From Arhodomonas aquaeolei DSM 8974 (GTDB lineage Bacteria > Pseudomonadota > Gammaproteobacteria > Nitrococcales > Nitrococcaceae), in NCBI RefSeq assembly GCF_000374645.1, contig NZ_KB894806.1, positions 62,001-126,000 on the forward strand: a DNA stretch of 64,000 nucleotides, given 5' to 3'. The notes below the pieces were generated by a model that worked only from the letters and a program-made list of their open reading frames with translations, did no database searches and was not told the DNA's origin. Positions 31,582 to 41,523 of the stretch are shown one piece after another. The translations under genes and the position numbers were made by a program. Every line of letters starts with the position of its first letter. Position 1 is the stretch's first letter.

Positions 31582-33327
31582 TTACAGCACCAGTCGCCGC
31601 AGGTCGGCGAGCAGCTGCGCGAGGTAACTGGTGAACCGCGCGGCGGCGGCGCCGTCGATCACCCGGTGATCGTAGGACAGCGACAGCGGCAGCATCAGCC
31701 GCGGAGCGAACTCGCTGCCGTTCCACACCGGCTTGGTGCTCGACTTGGACACGCCGAGGATCGCCACCTCGGGGGCGTTGACGATGGGCGTGAAGGCCGT
31801 GCCGCCGATCCCGCCGAGGCTGGAGATGCTGAAGGTGCCACCCTGCATGTCGCCCGCGCCGAGCTTGCCGTCCCGGGCCTTGGTCGAGAGCTCGGCGAGG
31901 TCGCCGGCGATCTCGTAGATGCCCTTGCGGTCGGCGTCCTTGACCACCGGTACCACCAGCCCGTTGGGCGTGTCCACGGCGACGCCGACGTTGATGTAGT
32001 GCTTGACGATGAGGGCGTCGCCGGAGGGCTTGAGCGAGCTGTTGAACTCCGGGAAGCGCTGCAGCGCGGCCGCCGAGGCCTTCACCAGGAAGGCCAGCGG
32101 CGTGAGCTTGACGCCGCGCTCCTCGGCGGCGGCCTTCTCGGCCTTGCGGAAGGCCTCCATCTCGGTGATGTCCGCCTCGTCGAACTGGGTGACGTGGGGC
32201 ACGTTGAGCCAGCTGCGGTGCAGGTGCGGGCCGCTCTTCTGCTTGATCCGCGACAGCGGCTGCTCCTCGACCTCGCCGAACTTCGAGAAGTCCACCTCCG
32301 GGATGGGCGGGATGCCCATGCCACCCTGGGCCGGGGCCTGGGCCGACGGCGCGGCGGCCCCGGTGCCGGCGCCCTGCAGCGCGCGTTTGACGAAGCCGCG
32401 GACGTCGTCGTGGGTGATCCGGCCCTTGCGTCCGCTGCCCTGCACCGTGCCGAGGTCGACGCCCAGCTCGCGGGCGAAGCGCCGCACCGACGGGCTCGCG
32501 TGGGCGAGGCGCTGGCGCTCGGGCTCGATCGGCCGCTCGATGGGCTCGTGATCGGCCTCCAGCGAGCGTCCGGCGCTGGGGCCTGGGAGGACTTCGCTTT
32601 CGCCCTCATCGGATTCCTCGGGCCCCCCGGTCTCTGGTTCCGAGCCGGTCGCCTGTGCGGCGGTCTCCGGCTCGTCACCCGCGGGTTTGGATTCCGCCCT
32701 GTCCGCGGCCTTCGCCGGCGCGCCGCCCTCCAGGGTGACGATGGCGGTGCCCTCGGAGACCTTGTCGCCGGCGGCGACGAGGACCTCGGCGATCCGCCCG
32801 CCCCGCGGCGCCGGGACCTCCATGGTGGCCTTGTCGGACTCCAGGGTGATGAGCGAGTCCTCGGCCTCGACGGTATCGCCGGGCTTGACCAGGACCTCGA
32901 TGACGTCGACCTCGTCGAAGTCACCGATGTCCGGCACGGTGACGGTCTCGGTGCCGCCGTCACTACCGGCGCTGCTGCCGCCGGCGTCCTCACTGCCGGA
33001 GGCGGCGGGTGCGGAGTCGGTGCCCCCTTCCGGGGCCGCCGTGGTATCCGTCGTCCCGGTGTCGTCGCCGGAGCCGCCGGCGGCCTCCGCCACCTCCAGG
33101 GTGATGACGGCAGTGCCCTCGGCGACCTTGTCGCCGGCGGAGACCAGGACCTCCGCGACCCGGCCGGCCTCGGGGCAGGGCACCTCCATGGTGGCCTTGT
33201 CGGACTCCAGGGTGATCAGCGAGTCTTCCGCCTCGACGGTGTCGCCGGGTTTGACCAGGACCTCGATGACGTCGACCTCGTCGAAGTCACCGATGTCGGG
33301 GACCTTGATTTCCTTCGTGTCAGCCAC
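31582..33327 (-). CDS. aceF: Dihydrolipoamide acetyltransferase (E2) of pyruvate dehydrogenase
   Basis: 581 residues. Two N-terminal lipoyl domains (about 1-78 and 128-205) are joined by Ala/Gly/Ser-rich swinging-arm linkers. A peripheral-subunit-binding domain follows (about 265-305, [16 protein letters not shown]), then the catalytic acetyltransferase core (about 350-581) with the active-site SYDHRVIDG. It transfers acetyl groups from lipoate to CoA. It has two lipoyl domains, where E. coli AceF has three. It lies between aceE (75 bases) and lpd. Confidence 0.96.
   Translation of the reverse strand: MADTKEIKVPDIGDFDEVDVIEVLVKPGDTVEAEDSLITLESDKATMEVPCPEAGRVAEVLVSAGDKVAEGTAVITLEVAEAAGGSGDDTGTTDTTAAPEGGTDSAPAASGSEDAGGSSAGSDGGTETVTVPDIGDFDEVDVIEVLVKPGDTVEAEDSLITLESDKATMEVPAPRGGRIAEVLVAAGDKVSEGTAIVTLEGGAPAKAADRAESKPAGDEPETAAQATGSEPETGGPEESDEGESEVLPGPSAGRSLEADHEPIERPIEPERQRLAHASPSVRRFARELGVDLGTVQGSGRKGRITHDDVRGFVKRALQGAGTGAAAPSAQAPAQGGMGIPPIPEVDFSKFGEVEEQPLSRIKQKSGPHLHRSWLNVPHVTQFDEADITEMEAFRKAEKAAAEERGVKLTPLAFLVKASAAALQRFPEFNSSLKPSGDALIVKHYINVGVAVDTPNGLVVPVVKDADRKGIYEIAGDLAELSTKARDGKLGAGDMQGGTFSISSLGGIGGTAFTPIVNAPEVAILGVSKSSTKPVWNGSEFAPRLMLPLSLSYDHRVIDGAAAARFTSYLAQLLADLRRLVL
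32810..32911. repeat. 102-base perfect direct repeat, copy in aceF lipoyl domain 2
   Basis: Identical over all 102 bases to 31353-31454 in lpd; the match breaks on both sides. The aceF domain 1 copy (about 33182-33290) differs at several synonymous positions, so domain 2 and the lpd domain are the closest pair. Confidence 0.9.
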
Positions 33328-33402
33328 GGGTGTTCCTCCAGATCGGCTGCGGGCGCGCGGACGGCCCCGGCGGCCGCGGTCGCCGGGGGAATCGGCACGG
33401 GG

Positions 33403-36078
33403 TCAGACCGTGACCGGGTTGGGCGCGTCCGGGTCGATGTCGTAGTGCGCGATGGCCTGCTGCACGGTATCGGCGTTCAGCCGGCCCTCGTCGGCGAGGG
33501 CCTTGAGCGCGGCCACCGTGACGTAGTAGCGATCGACCTCGAAGAAGTGGCGCAGCCGCTCGCGGGTGTCCGAGCGGCCGAAGCCGTCGGTGCCGAGTAC
33601 GGTGTAGCGCCGGTCGACGTAGGGCCGGATCTGGTCGGCGAAGGCGCGCAAGTAGTCGGTGGCGGCGACCGCCGGGCCGTCATGCCCCTCGAGCTGCCGT
33701 GCCACCCAGCTCTGACGCGGGGTCTCGCCCGGGTGGAGCATGTTCCAGCGCTCGCAGTCGATGCCGTCGCGGCGCAGCTCCGTGAACGACGGGCAGCTCC
33801 AGACGTCCGCGGCCACGCCCCAGTCGTCGCGCAGCATGTCCGCCGCGGCGATGACCTCCCGCAGGATCGGCCCGGAGCCCATGAGCTGGACCCGGTTGTC
33901 CGCGTCCCCGCCACGCTGGAAGAGATACATGCCCCGCCGGATGCCTTCCTCGGCGCCCTCGGGCATCGCCGGCTGGTGGTAGTTCTCGTTGAGCATGGTG
34001 ATGTAGTAGAAGACCTTCTCCTGGTCCCGGTACATCCGCCGCAGCCCGTCCTGGATGATCACCGCCATCTCGTAGGCGAACGTGGGGTCGTAGGAGATGC
34101 AGTTCGGGATTACCGAGGTCAGCAGGTGGCTGTGGCCGTCCTCGTGCTGCAGGCCCTCACCGTTGAGCGTGGTCCGTCCGGCGGTGCCGCCCATGAGGAA
34201 GCCCTTCGCCTGCATGTCGCCGGCCGCCCACCAGAGGTCGCCGGTGCGCTGGTAGCCGAACATGGAGTAGTAGGCGAAGAACGGGATCATCTCGATGCCG
34301 TTGTTGGCGTACGAGGTGGCCGCGGCGATCCACGAGGACATGGCGCCGGCCTCGTTGATCCCCTCCTGGAGGATCTGGCCCTTCTTGTCCTCGCGGTAGT
34401 ACATCAGCTGGTCGGCATCCTGGGGCTCGTAGAGCTGGCCCTTGGGCGAGTAGATGCCGAGCTGGCGGAACAGCCCCTCCATGCCGAAGGTCCGGGCCTC
34501 GTCGGGGACGATGGGCACCAGGTGCCGTGCCAGGGTCTTGTTGCGGCCGATGACCGCCAGTGCCCGCACGAACGCCATGGTGGTGGACATCTCGCGATCG
34601 CCGCTGTCCTTGAGCAGCACCTCGAAGGCGTCCAGGTCCGGGATGGTCAGCGCCGGGGCGTCCTCGTGGCGCTCGGGCAGATAACCGCCCAGGGCCTGGC
34701 GGCGCTCGTGGAGGTAGCGCATCTCCGGGCTGTCGTCCGCGGGCTTGTAGAATGGCGCCTCGGCGACCTTGTCGTCCGGCACCGGGATCTGGAAGCGGTC
34801 GCGGAAGGCCTTCAGGGCGTCCTCGGCCATCTTCTTCTGCTGGTGGGTGATGTTCTGGCCCTCGCCGGCCTCGCCCATGCCGTAGCCCTTGACCGTCTTG
34901 GCGAGGATGACGGTCGGCTCGCCCTTGTGCTTGGTGGCGGCGGCGTAGGCGGCGTAGATCTTGTGCGGGTCGTGGCCGCCGCGGTTGAGCCGCCAGACGT
35001 CCTCGTCGGTCATGTTGGCGACCATCTCCTTGAGCTCGGGATACTTCCCGAAGAAGTGCTCACGGGTGTAGGCGCCGCCCTTGGCCTTGAAGTTCTGGTA
35101 CTCGCCGTCGACGCATTCCTCCATGCGCCGGCGCAGCAGCCCCTTGGTGTCGCGGGCGAGCAGCGGGTCCCAGTAGGAGCCCCAGATCACCTTGAGCACG
35201 TTCCAGCCCGCGCCGCGGAACTCGCCCTCGAGCTCCTGGATGATCTTGCCGTTGCCGCGCACCGGGCCGTCCAGGCGCTGGAGGTTGCAATTGACCACGA
35301 AGATGAGGTTGTCGAGCCCCTCGCGGGCCGCCACGCCGATGGCGCCGAGCGATTCCGGCTCGTCCATCTCGCCGTCACCGCAGAAGACCCAGACCTTGCG
35401 GTCCTCGGTGTTGGCGATGCCGCGGTTGTGGAGATACTTGAGGAAACGTGCCTGGTAGACGCCCATGATCGGGCCGAGGCCCATGGACACGGTGGGCAGC
35501 TGCCAGAAGTCGGGCATCAGCCACGGGTGCGGATAGGACGACAGCCCGCCCTCCGAGAGATCGGAGCGGAACTTGTGCAGCCGGTCCTCGCTGAGCCGCC
35601 CCTCGAGGTAGGCACGGGCATAGATGCCCGGCGCGGAGTGGCCCTGGATGAAGATCAGGTCACCGCCGTGGTCCTTGGAGGGGGCGCGCCAGAAGTGGTT
35701 GAAGCCGACCTCGTAGAGCGTGGCCGAGGAGGCGTAGCTGGCGATGTGGCCGCCGATGCCCTCGCGGTCCTTGTTGGCCTGCACGACCATCGCCATGGCG
35801 TTCCAGCGCAGCAGCGAGCGGATGCGCCACTCCAGGGCGGCGTCGCCCGGGGACTTCTCCTCGTGCTGCGGTGGAATCGTGTTCTGGTAGGCGGTGGTCG
35901 CCTTGAACGGGAGCTGACCGCCCCGGCGGCGGGTCTTGTCCACGAGGGCCTCGAGCAGGAAGTGGGCGCGATCGGTGCCCTCGTACTCGAGCACCGCCTC
36001 GAGCGCCTCCATCCACTCCTGGGTCTCCTGGGGATCGTCATCGCCGGGGATGGGCGTGTGTTGCCTGAGTGCAGCCAT
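33403..36078 (-). CDS. aceE: Pyruvate dehydrogenase E1 component, homodimeric
   Basis: 891 residues, the length of gammaproteobacterial AceE (about 887). The thiamine diphosphate motif GDGEMDEPES, the FIQGHSAPG segment and a transketolase central domain are present. It decarboxylates pyruvate and acetylates the E2 lipoyl groups. ATG 36078 is chosen because AGAGGTGAG lies directly upstream and the family begins near here. It is the first gene of aceEF-lpd. A 401-base spacer separates it from hemF and holds an A+T-rich promoter-like zone. Confidence 0.96.
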   Translation of the reverse strand: MAALRQHTPIPGDDDPQETQEWMEALEAVLEYEGTDRAHFLLEALVDKTRRRGGQLPFKATTAYQNTIPPQHEEKSPGDAALEWRIRSLLRWNAMAMVVQANKDREGIGGHIASYASSATLYEVGFNHFWRAPSKDHGGDLIFIQGHSAPGIYARAYLEGRLSEDRLHKFRSDLSEGGLSSYPHPWLMPDFWQLPTVSMGLGPIMGVYQARFLKYLHNRGIANTEDRKVWVFCGDGEMDEPESLGAIGVAAREGLDNLIFVVNCNLQRLDGPVRGNGKIIQELEGEFRGAGWNVLKVIWGSYWDPLLARDTKGLLRRRMEECVDGEYQNFKAKGGAYTREHFFGKYPELKEMVANMTDEDVWRLNRGGHDPHKIYAAYAAATKHKGEPTVILAKTVKGYGMGEAGEGQNITHQQKKMAEDALKAFRDRFQIPVPDDKVAEAPFYKPADDSPEMRYLHERRQALGGYLPERHEDAPALTIPDLDAFEVLLKDSGDREMSTTMAFVRALAVIGRNKTLARHLVPIVPDEARTFGMEGLFRQLGIYSPKGQLYEPQDADQLMYYREDKKGQILQEGINEAGAMSSWIAAATSYANNGIEMIPFFAYYSMFGYQRTGDLWWAAGDMQAKGFLMGGTAGRTTLNGEGLQHEDGHSHLLTSVIPNCISYDPTFAYEMAVIIQDGLRRMYRDQEKVFYYITMLNENYHQPAMPEGAEEGIRRGMYLFQRGGDADNRVQLMGSGPILREVIAAADMLRDDWGVAADVWSCPSFTELRRDGIDCERWNMLHPGETPRQSWVARQLEGHDGPAVAATDYLRAFADQIRPYVDRRYTVLGTDGFGRSDTRERLRHFFEVDRYYVTVAALKALADEGRLNADTVQQAIAHYDIDPDAPNPVTV

Positions 36079-36479
36079 TGTCTCACCTCTGGTATCGCCG
36101 CGTGCGGCCGCGTTCCGTGGCACGTTTATCATTGTGCGGCAGCGGTCGTCGCGGGATCGCCGCGCGCCGCGATGGCTTTCGCCCCCCGGTCTGCGGGGGC
36201 CTTTGCTGACGTCGAGTATAGACACTGGGTCGCGGCTGCGGACCGGCCGCAATGTTGCGCTGCGGAAATCGATTCCGGAGCCGTACGACGTGTGCGCGTC
36301 CAAAGCTACCGTAACGGCGAGGGCGGTGTCGTCAGTTTATTAATTCTTTTATGTCACAAATCATGTGACGTCAGCGCCAGCCATCCTACGGGCACTCATG
36401 AAAAACAATGGGTTACAGGTTGACGTCGGGTTAACAGGCGTTATGCTGCGCCGCAGCGGAAAAAGTCCGCCCTTTGCCG
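36079..36479. other. 401-base spacer between hemF and aceE
   Basis: I see no gene here. The region contains the most A+T-rich patch of the neighbourhood (about 36330-36365), probably the aceE promoter zone, and an inverted repeat described separately. A compact GCTGC/GCAGC hairpin lies near 36445-36457, next to hemF. No classical T-tailed terminator for hemF is evident. Confidence 0.5.
36353..36369. promoter_or_regulatory. Inverted repeat GTCAC-N7-GTGAC upstream of aceE
   Basis: GTCAC (36353-36357) and GTGAC (36365-36369) form a 5-base dyad 7 bases apart inside the A+T-rich part of the aceE upstream region, overlapping a second palindrome TGACGTCA (36366-36373). It could be an operator. It does not match the PdhR or CRP consensus, so the regulator is unknown. 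Confidence 0.35.
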
Positions 36480-37418
<939 letters not shown>

Positions 37419-38006
37419 CTATCGGGTCTGTGGCGGCGGGTCGCCGAGGAAGCGTGCGAGCTCCGCCGCGGTGTTGATATTGGAGAACGCCTCGCGCTGA
37501 TCGGAGAAGTCCACCGTGACCGCCCCGGCCCGTTCCAGCCAGGCGTGTAGGGCGCGGGTGCCCTCCTCTATGGCCGTCTCCAGCTCCGGGGCGATGCCGG
37601 TGGCGAGCAGCGAGAACGTCGGCTGCATCCGCCGGCCGTCGTGGGCCACCGTTGCGGGGGCGCCCGGTTCGCGCAGCCGCCGTACCAGGTCCAGGGGCAG
37701 AGCCGGGGCGTCGCAGGGCACGAACAGGGCGTGTCCCGGGGCCGCCGCGGCCAGCCCGGCCTGTACGCCGGCCAGGGGCCCGGCGAAGTCCGGCAGACGG
37801 TCGCTGACGACAGTGTCCGCGTAGCGGGCGTACTCGCCGGTGTTGCGGTTGGCGACGATCACCAGCGCGTCCGCCTGGCCGGTCAGGCGGGCGGCGACGT
37901 GGGCGATCATGGGGCGGCCGTCGAGATCGATGAGGCCCTTGTCGGCGCCGCCCATGCGCTGTCCGCGCCCGCCCGCGAGGATGACCGCCGTGATCCGTTC
38001 AGCCAT
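37419..38006 (-). CDS. mobA: Molybdenum cofactor guanylyltransferase
   Basis: 195 residues, as in E. coli MobA (194). The nucleotidyltransferase signature LAGGRGQRMGGADKGL, the VPCDAPAL metal motif and the FSNINTAAEL C-terminal motif are clear. It attaches GMP to molybdopterin to form the MGD cofactor, implying DMSO-reductase-family molybdoenzymes elsewhere in the genome. The start at 38006 overlaps the tsaC stop by 8 bases. It occupies the place where aroE often sits in this cluster. Confidence 0.93.
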   Translation of the reverse strand: MAERITAVILAGGRGQRMGGADKGLIDLDGRPMIAHVAARLTGQADALVIVANRNTGEYARYADTVVSDRLPDFAGPLAGVQAGLAAAAPGHALFVPCDAPALPLDLVRRLREPGAPATVAHDGRRMQPTFSLLATGIAPELETAIEEGTRALHAWLERAGAVTVDFSDQREAFSNINTAAELARFLGDPPPQTR

Positions 38007-38556
38007 GGCGTACGACCCCGCCGTCGGGCCAGCGGAGCATGGTCGTGGGCCGCGCCCGGCCGCCCGTGGGGCCGCCGAGTACGAGGTCGACGTCGCCGTC
38101 GAAGTAGGTGCGCACCCGCAGCGCGTTCCGCGCCGGACCGGCGCCCCCGGGGTTGGCGCTGGTGGAGACCAGCGGTCCGCCGAAGGCCCGGCACAGCGCG
38201 GCCGCATCGGCGTGGTCGGTGATGCGGACCGCGATCCGCGGCCGTCCCCCGGTGATCCAGGGCGCTGCCTCGCCGGTGGCGGGCAGGATCCAGGTCACCG
38301 GTCCCGGCCAGGTGGCGTTCACCTGTGGATCCCCCAGGGCCTCGGGGGTCACCCAGTCGCGGAGCTGGCCGGTGTCGGCGGCGATGAGGATCAGCCCCTT
38401 CTCGACGGGGCGGTCCTTGAGCTCGAGCAGCCGGGCCACGGCGGGCGCCTGCCATGGGTCGCAGCCGAGGCCGTAGACCGCCTCGGTGGGATAGGCGATC
38501 ACGCCGCCCCCGTCGAGCACGGCCGCCGCGAGGCGGTGACGGAAGCGTACGTCCAT
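37999..38556 (-). CDS. tsaC: Threonylcarbamoyl-AMP synthase
   Basis: 185 residues of the YrdC/Sua5 family, short TsaC form. It makes threonylcarbamoyl-AMP for t6A37 modification of ANN-decoding tRNAs. VIAYPTEAVYGLGCDP, the KGLILIA nucleotide site and STSANPGG are intact. It lies 7 bases after topA on the same strand and overlaps mobA, consistent with the smg-topA-tsaC order of gammaproteobacteria. Confidence 0.95.
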   Translation of the reverse strand: MDVRFRHRLAAAVLDGGGVIAYPTEAVYGLGCDPWQAPAVARLLELKDRPVEKGLILIAADTGQLRDWVTPEALGDPQVNATWPGPVTWILPATGEAAPWITGGRPRIAVRITDHADAAALCRAFGGPLVSTSANPGGAGPARNALRVRTYFDGDVDLVLGGPTGGRARPTTMLRWPDGGVVRHG

Positions 38557-38563
38557 GCCGGCC

Positions 38564-40897
38564 TCAGCGCCCCTTGCGCTTGTTGCCGGCGGCGGCCCGG
38601 CGCCGGCCGCCCTTCTTTTCCGGGGCGTTGGCGATGAGTTCGCGGCATTCTTCCAGGGTGAGGGCCTCCGGCTCGCGCTCCTTGGGTACCTTGGCGTTCT
38701 TGCGTCCGTCGGTGACGTAGGGCCCGAACCGTCCGCGCAGCACGCGGATGCCGTCGTCCGTGAACTCCTGAATGGTCCGCCGCGCCTCGTTCTCCTTCTT
38801 CTCGGCGACCAGCTCCAGGGCGCGCTCGCGGGTGACGGTGTAGGGGTCGTCGTCCTTCTTCAGCGAGGCGAACTTGTCGCCGAAACGCACGTACGGTCCG
38901 AACCGTCCGATATTCACCTGCAGCGACTCGCCCTCCGGGGTCTCGCCGAGGTCCCGGGGCAGCTGGAAAAGCGCCAGCGCCTCGTCCAGGGTGATGGTGT
39001 CGATGCTCTGGCCCTGGCGCAGGCTGGCGAAGCGGGGCTTCTCCTCGTCTTCCCGGGTCCCGATCTGCGCGAACGGTCCGTAGCGCCCGAGCCGTACCTG
39101 TACCGGGCGGCCGCTCTTGGGGTCGGTGCCGAGCTCGCGGGCCTGCATGACCTCTGCGCGGGAGACGTTGGCCTTGTCCTCGACGCGTTCGTGGAAGGGG
39201 GTCCAGAACTCGTGGAGCACCGGCACCCAGTCGCGCTCGCCGCGGGAGATGGCGTCGAGGTCATCCTCCAGCCGTGCGGTGAAGTCGTAGTCCACGTAGC
39301 GGTCGAAGTGCTCGGTGAGGAACTTCGCCACCACCCGGCCGGTGTCCGTGGGATGGAAGCGACGGTTGTCCATCTCCACGTAGCCGCGCTGCTGGAGCGT
39401 CGAGATGATCGAGGCGTAGGTCGACGGCCGGCCGATGCCGCGCTCCTCGAGTGCGCGCACCAGCGAGGCCTCGCTGAAGCGCGGCGGCGGCTCGGTGAAG
39501 TGCTGCTCCGGGCGAATGGCCTTGAGCGTGACCCAGTCGCCCTCGGCGAGGGGCGGGAGGATGCGCTCCTTGTTGTCGGCCGGCGCCTTGGGGTCGTCCG
39601 TGTCTTCCATGTAGACGGTCATGAAGCCCGGATCGCGGATGGTCGAGCCAGTGGCGCGGAACACGCCCACGTCGCCGGCGGCGAGGTCCACGGAGACGGT
39701 GTCGATGGTCGCATGGATCATCTGGCAGGCCACGGACCGCTTCCAGATGAGGTCGTAGAGCTTGTACTGGTCCTCGGAGAGGTGGCCCTTGAGGTCCTCC
39801 GGGCTCCGTTGCGCATCGGTGGGCCGGATGCCCTCGTGCGCCTCCTGGGCGTTCTTGGCCCGGGTGCGGTACTGGTTCGGTGACTTAGGCAGCATCTTCT
39901 CGCCGTAGCGCTCGGCGATCACGCCGCGGAGATTGCCGATGGCCTCCTGAGAGAGATTCACCGAGTCCGTCCGCATGTAGGTGATCAGGCCGATGGCGCC
40001 GCTGCCGGTGTCCACGCCCTCGTAGAGCTGCTGGGCGACGCGCATGGTGCGCTGGGCGGAGAAGCGCAGTTTGCGCGAGGCCTCCTGCTGCAGCGTCGAG
40101 GTGATGAAGGGCGCGGCCGGGTTGCGCCGGCGCTGTTTCTTCTCGACGCTGCTGACGTGCAGCCGGCCGTCCGCCGCGGCCTCCAGGCGCTTCGTGGCGT
40201 CGGTGGCCTGGCCTTCGTTGGTGAGGGTGAACTGCTCGACCTTCTCGCCGTCGAGGCGCGCGAGCTTGCCGGTGAACGCCTGGCCCTCGTGGTCGAGGTC
40301 GGACTCGACGCTCCAGTACTCCTGGGGCTCGAATGCCTCGATTTCCTGCTCGCGCTCGACGATCATGCGCAGCGCCGGACTCTGCACCCGGCCCGCGGAC
40401 AGGCCCGGTGTGATCTTGCGCCAGAGCAGCGGCGAGAGGTTGAAGCCGACCAGGTAGTCCAGCGCCCGGCGTGCCTGCTGTGCGTTCACCAGGTCTTCCG
40501 ACAGGCCCCGCGGATGCTCGATGGCCTCCTGTATGGCCGGCTTGGTGACCTCGTAGAACACCACCCGCTGCACGGGCTTGTCGTCGACGACGCCTTTCTC
40601 CCGGAGCAGCTCGTAGAGGTGCCAGGAGATCGCCTCGCCCTCGCGGTCGGGGTCGGTGGCGAGATAGATGGCCTCGGCCTTGCGGCTTGCCTTGGCGATG
40701 GCGTCGACGTGCTTGGCGTTGCGCTCGATGGTCTGGTAGCGCATCGCGAAGTCGTGCTTCGGATCCACCGCCCCCTCCTTGGGGACGAGGTCGCGGACAT
40801 GGCCGTAGGAGGCCAGGACCTCGAAGTCCTTGCCCAGGTACTTGTTGATGGTGCGCGCCTTCGCCGGCGACTCGACGATGACCAGTTTTTTGCCCAT
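38564..40897 (-). CDS. topA: DNA topoisomerase I (type IA)
   Basis: 777 residues. The Toprim domain (KKLVIVESPAKA, TDPDREGEAISWHL) and the catalytic tyrosine motif (LITYMRTDSVNLS) are present. The C-terminus has three GRFGPYV-type repeats (Toprim_Crpt type) and a Lys/Arg-rich tail. I see none of the four-cysteine zinc ribbons of E. coli TopA. It relaxes negative supercoils. It lies 117 bases downstream of smg. Confidence 0.95.
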   Translation of the reverse strand: MGKKLVIVESPAKARTINKYLGKDFEVLASYGHVRDLVPKEGAVDPKHDFAMRYQTIERNAKHVDAIAKASRKAEAIYLATDPDREGEAISWHLYELLREKGVVDDKPVQRVVFYEVTKPAIQEAIEHPRGLSEDLVNAQQARRALDYLVGFNLSPLLWRKITPGLSAGRVQSPALRMIVEREQEIEAFEPQEYWSVESDLDHEGQAFTGKLARLDGEKVEQFTLTNEGQATDATKRLEAAADGRLHVSSVEKKQRRRNPAAPFITSTLQQEASRKLRFSAQRTMRVAQQLYEGVDTGSGAIGLITYMRTDSVNLSQEAIGNLRGVIAERYGEKMLPKSPNQYRTRAKNAQEAHEGIRPTDAQRSPEDLKGHLSEDQYKLYDLIWKRSVACQMIHATIDTVSVDLAAGDVGVFRATGSTIRDPGFMTVYMEDTDDPKAPADNKERILPPLAEGDWVTLKAIRPEQHFTEPPPRFSEASLVRALEERGIGRPSTYASIISTLQQRGYVEMDNRRFHPTDTGRVVAKFLTEHFDRYVDYDFTARLEDDLDAISRGERDWVPVLHEFWTPFHERVEDKANVSRAEVMQARELGTDPKSGRPVQVRLGRYGPFAQIGTREDEEKPRFASLRQGQSIDTITLDEALALFQLPRDLGETPEGESLQVNIGRFGPYVRFGDKFASLKKDDDPYTVTRERALELVAEKKENEARRTIQEFTDDGIRVLRGRFGPYVTDGRKNAKVPKEREPEALTLEECRELIANAPEKKGGRRRAAAGNKRKGR

Positions 40898-41014
40898 AAG
40901 AAGAATGTTCGGTCTCCGGAGCGCCCGGCGACGTCCGAGATGGAGTTGGTCGGGACGGACCCGCGATCTACCGGGAAACTAACGTGGCGGCTCGGCGTGT
41001 CAACCTCAAGCCGA

Positions 41015-41491
41015 TCAGTGAACGAGCTGGTTGGGTCCGTCGAAGACCAGGTTTTCCATGCTCGCGAATGCCTCTTCCTGTCCCGGCTGGCTGAACAGCA
41101 CCATGAGCACGACCCACTTTACCGTGTCCAGGTCGATGTCCTCGTCGCCGAGGGCCATCAACCGGTCGATGACGAGTTCGCGGCTGTGCGCGGTGAGGAT
41201 GCCCACCTGCTCCAGGTAGAGCATGAAGCCGCGCATCTCCGTGTCGAGGCGCTCCTGCTCGCTGGCGGTGAACACGCGCACGCAACGCTGGGTGCTCGTG
41301 CTGACGGCGGGGAGTTCGCGGCTGTGTGCCAGTGCGTCCAGCCACTCGAAGGCCTTGCGGATCTCCGTACGGCTGAAGCCGATATCGAAGAGCTCGGATT
41401 CGAGTGAGTCCCTGTCCGGCTGAGGTTCTTCCTCGTTATAGAAATAGTTCTCGAACAGGTACATGAGCAGGTCGAAGACGTTCTCTTTCAT
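41015..41491 (-). CDS. smg: Smg family protein (DUF494)
   Basis: 158 residues, matching Smg of E. coli (157). It begins with the family hallmark MKENVFDLLMYLFENYF and is predicted cytoplasmic and helical. The molecular function is not established. It is consistently linked to dprA and def in gammaproteobacteria, as here: it lies 32 bases downstream of dprA. Confidence 0.92.
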   Translation of the reverse strand: MKENVFDLLMYLFENYFYNEEEPQPDRDSLESELFDIGFSRTEIRKAFEWLDALAHSRELPAVSTSTQRCVRVFTASEQERLDTEMRGFMLYLEQVGILTAHSRELVIDRLMALGDEDIDLDTVKWVVLMVLFSQPGQEEAFASMENLVFDGPNQLVH

Positions 41492-41523
41492 CCGCGCGCC
41501 CAGAGAGACCAGGGGAAGGGTGC

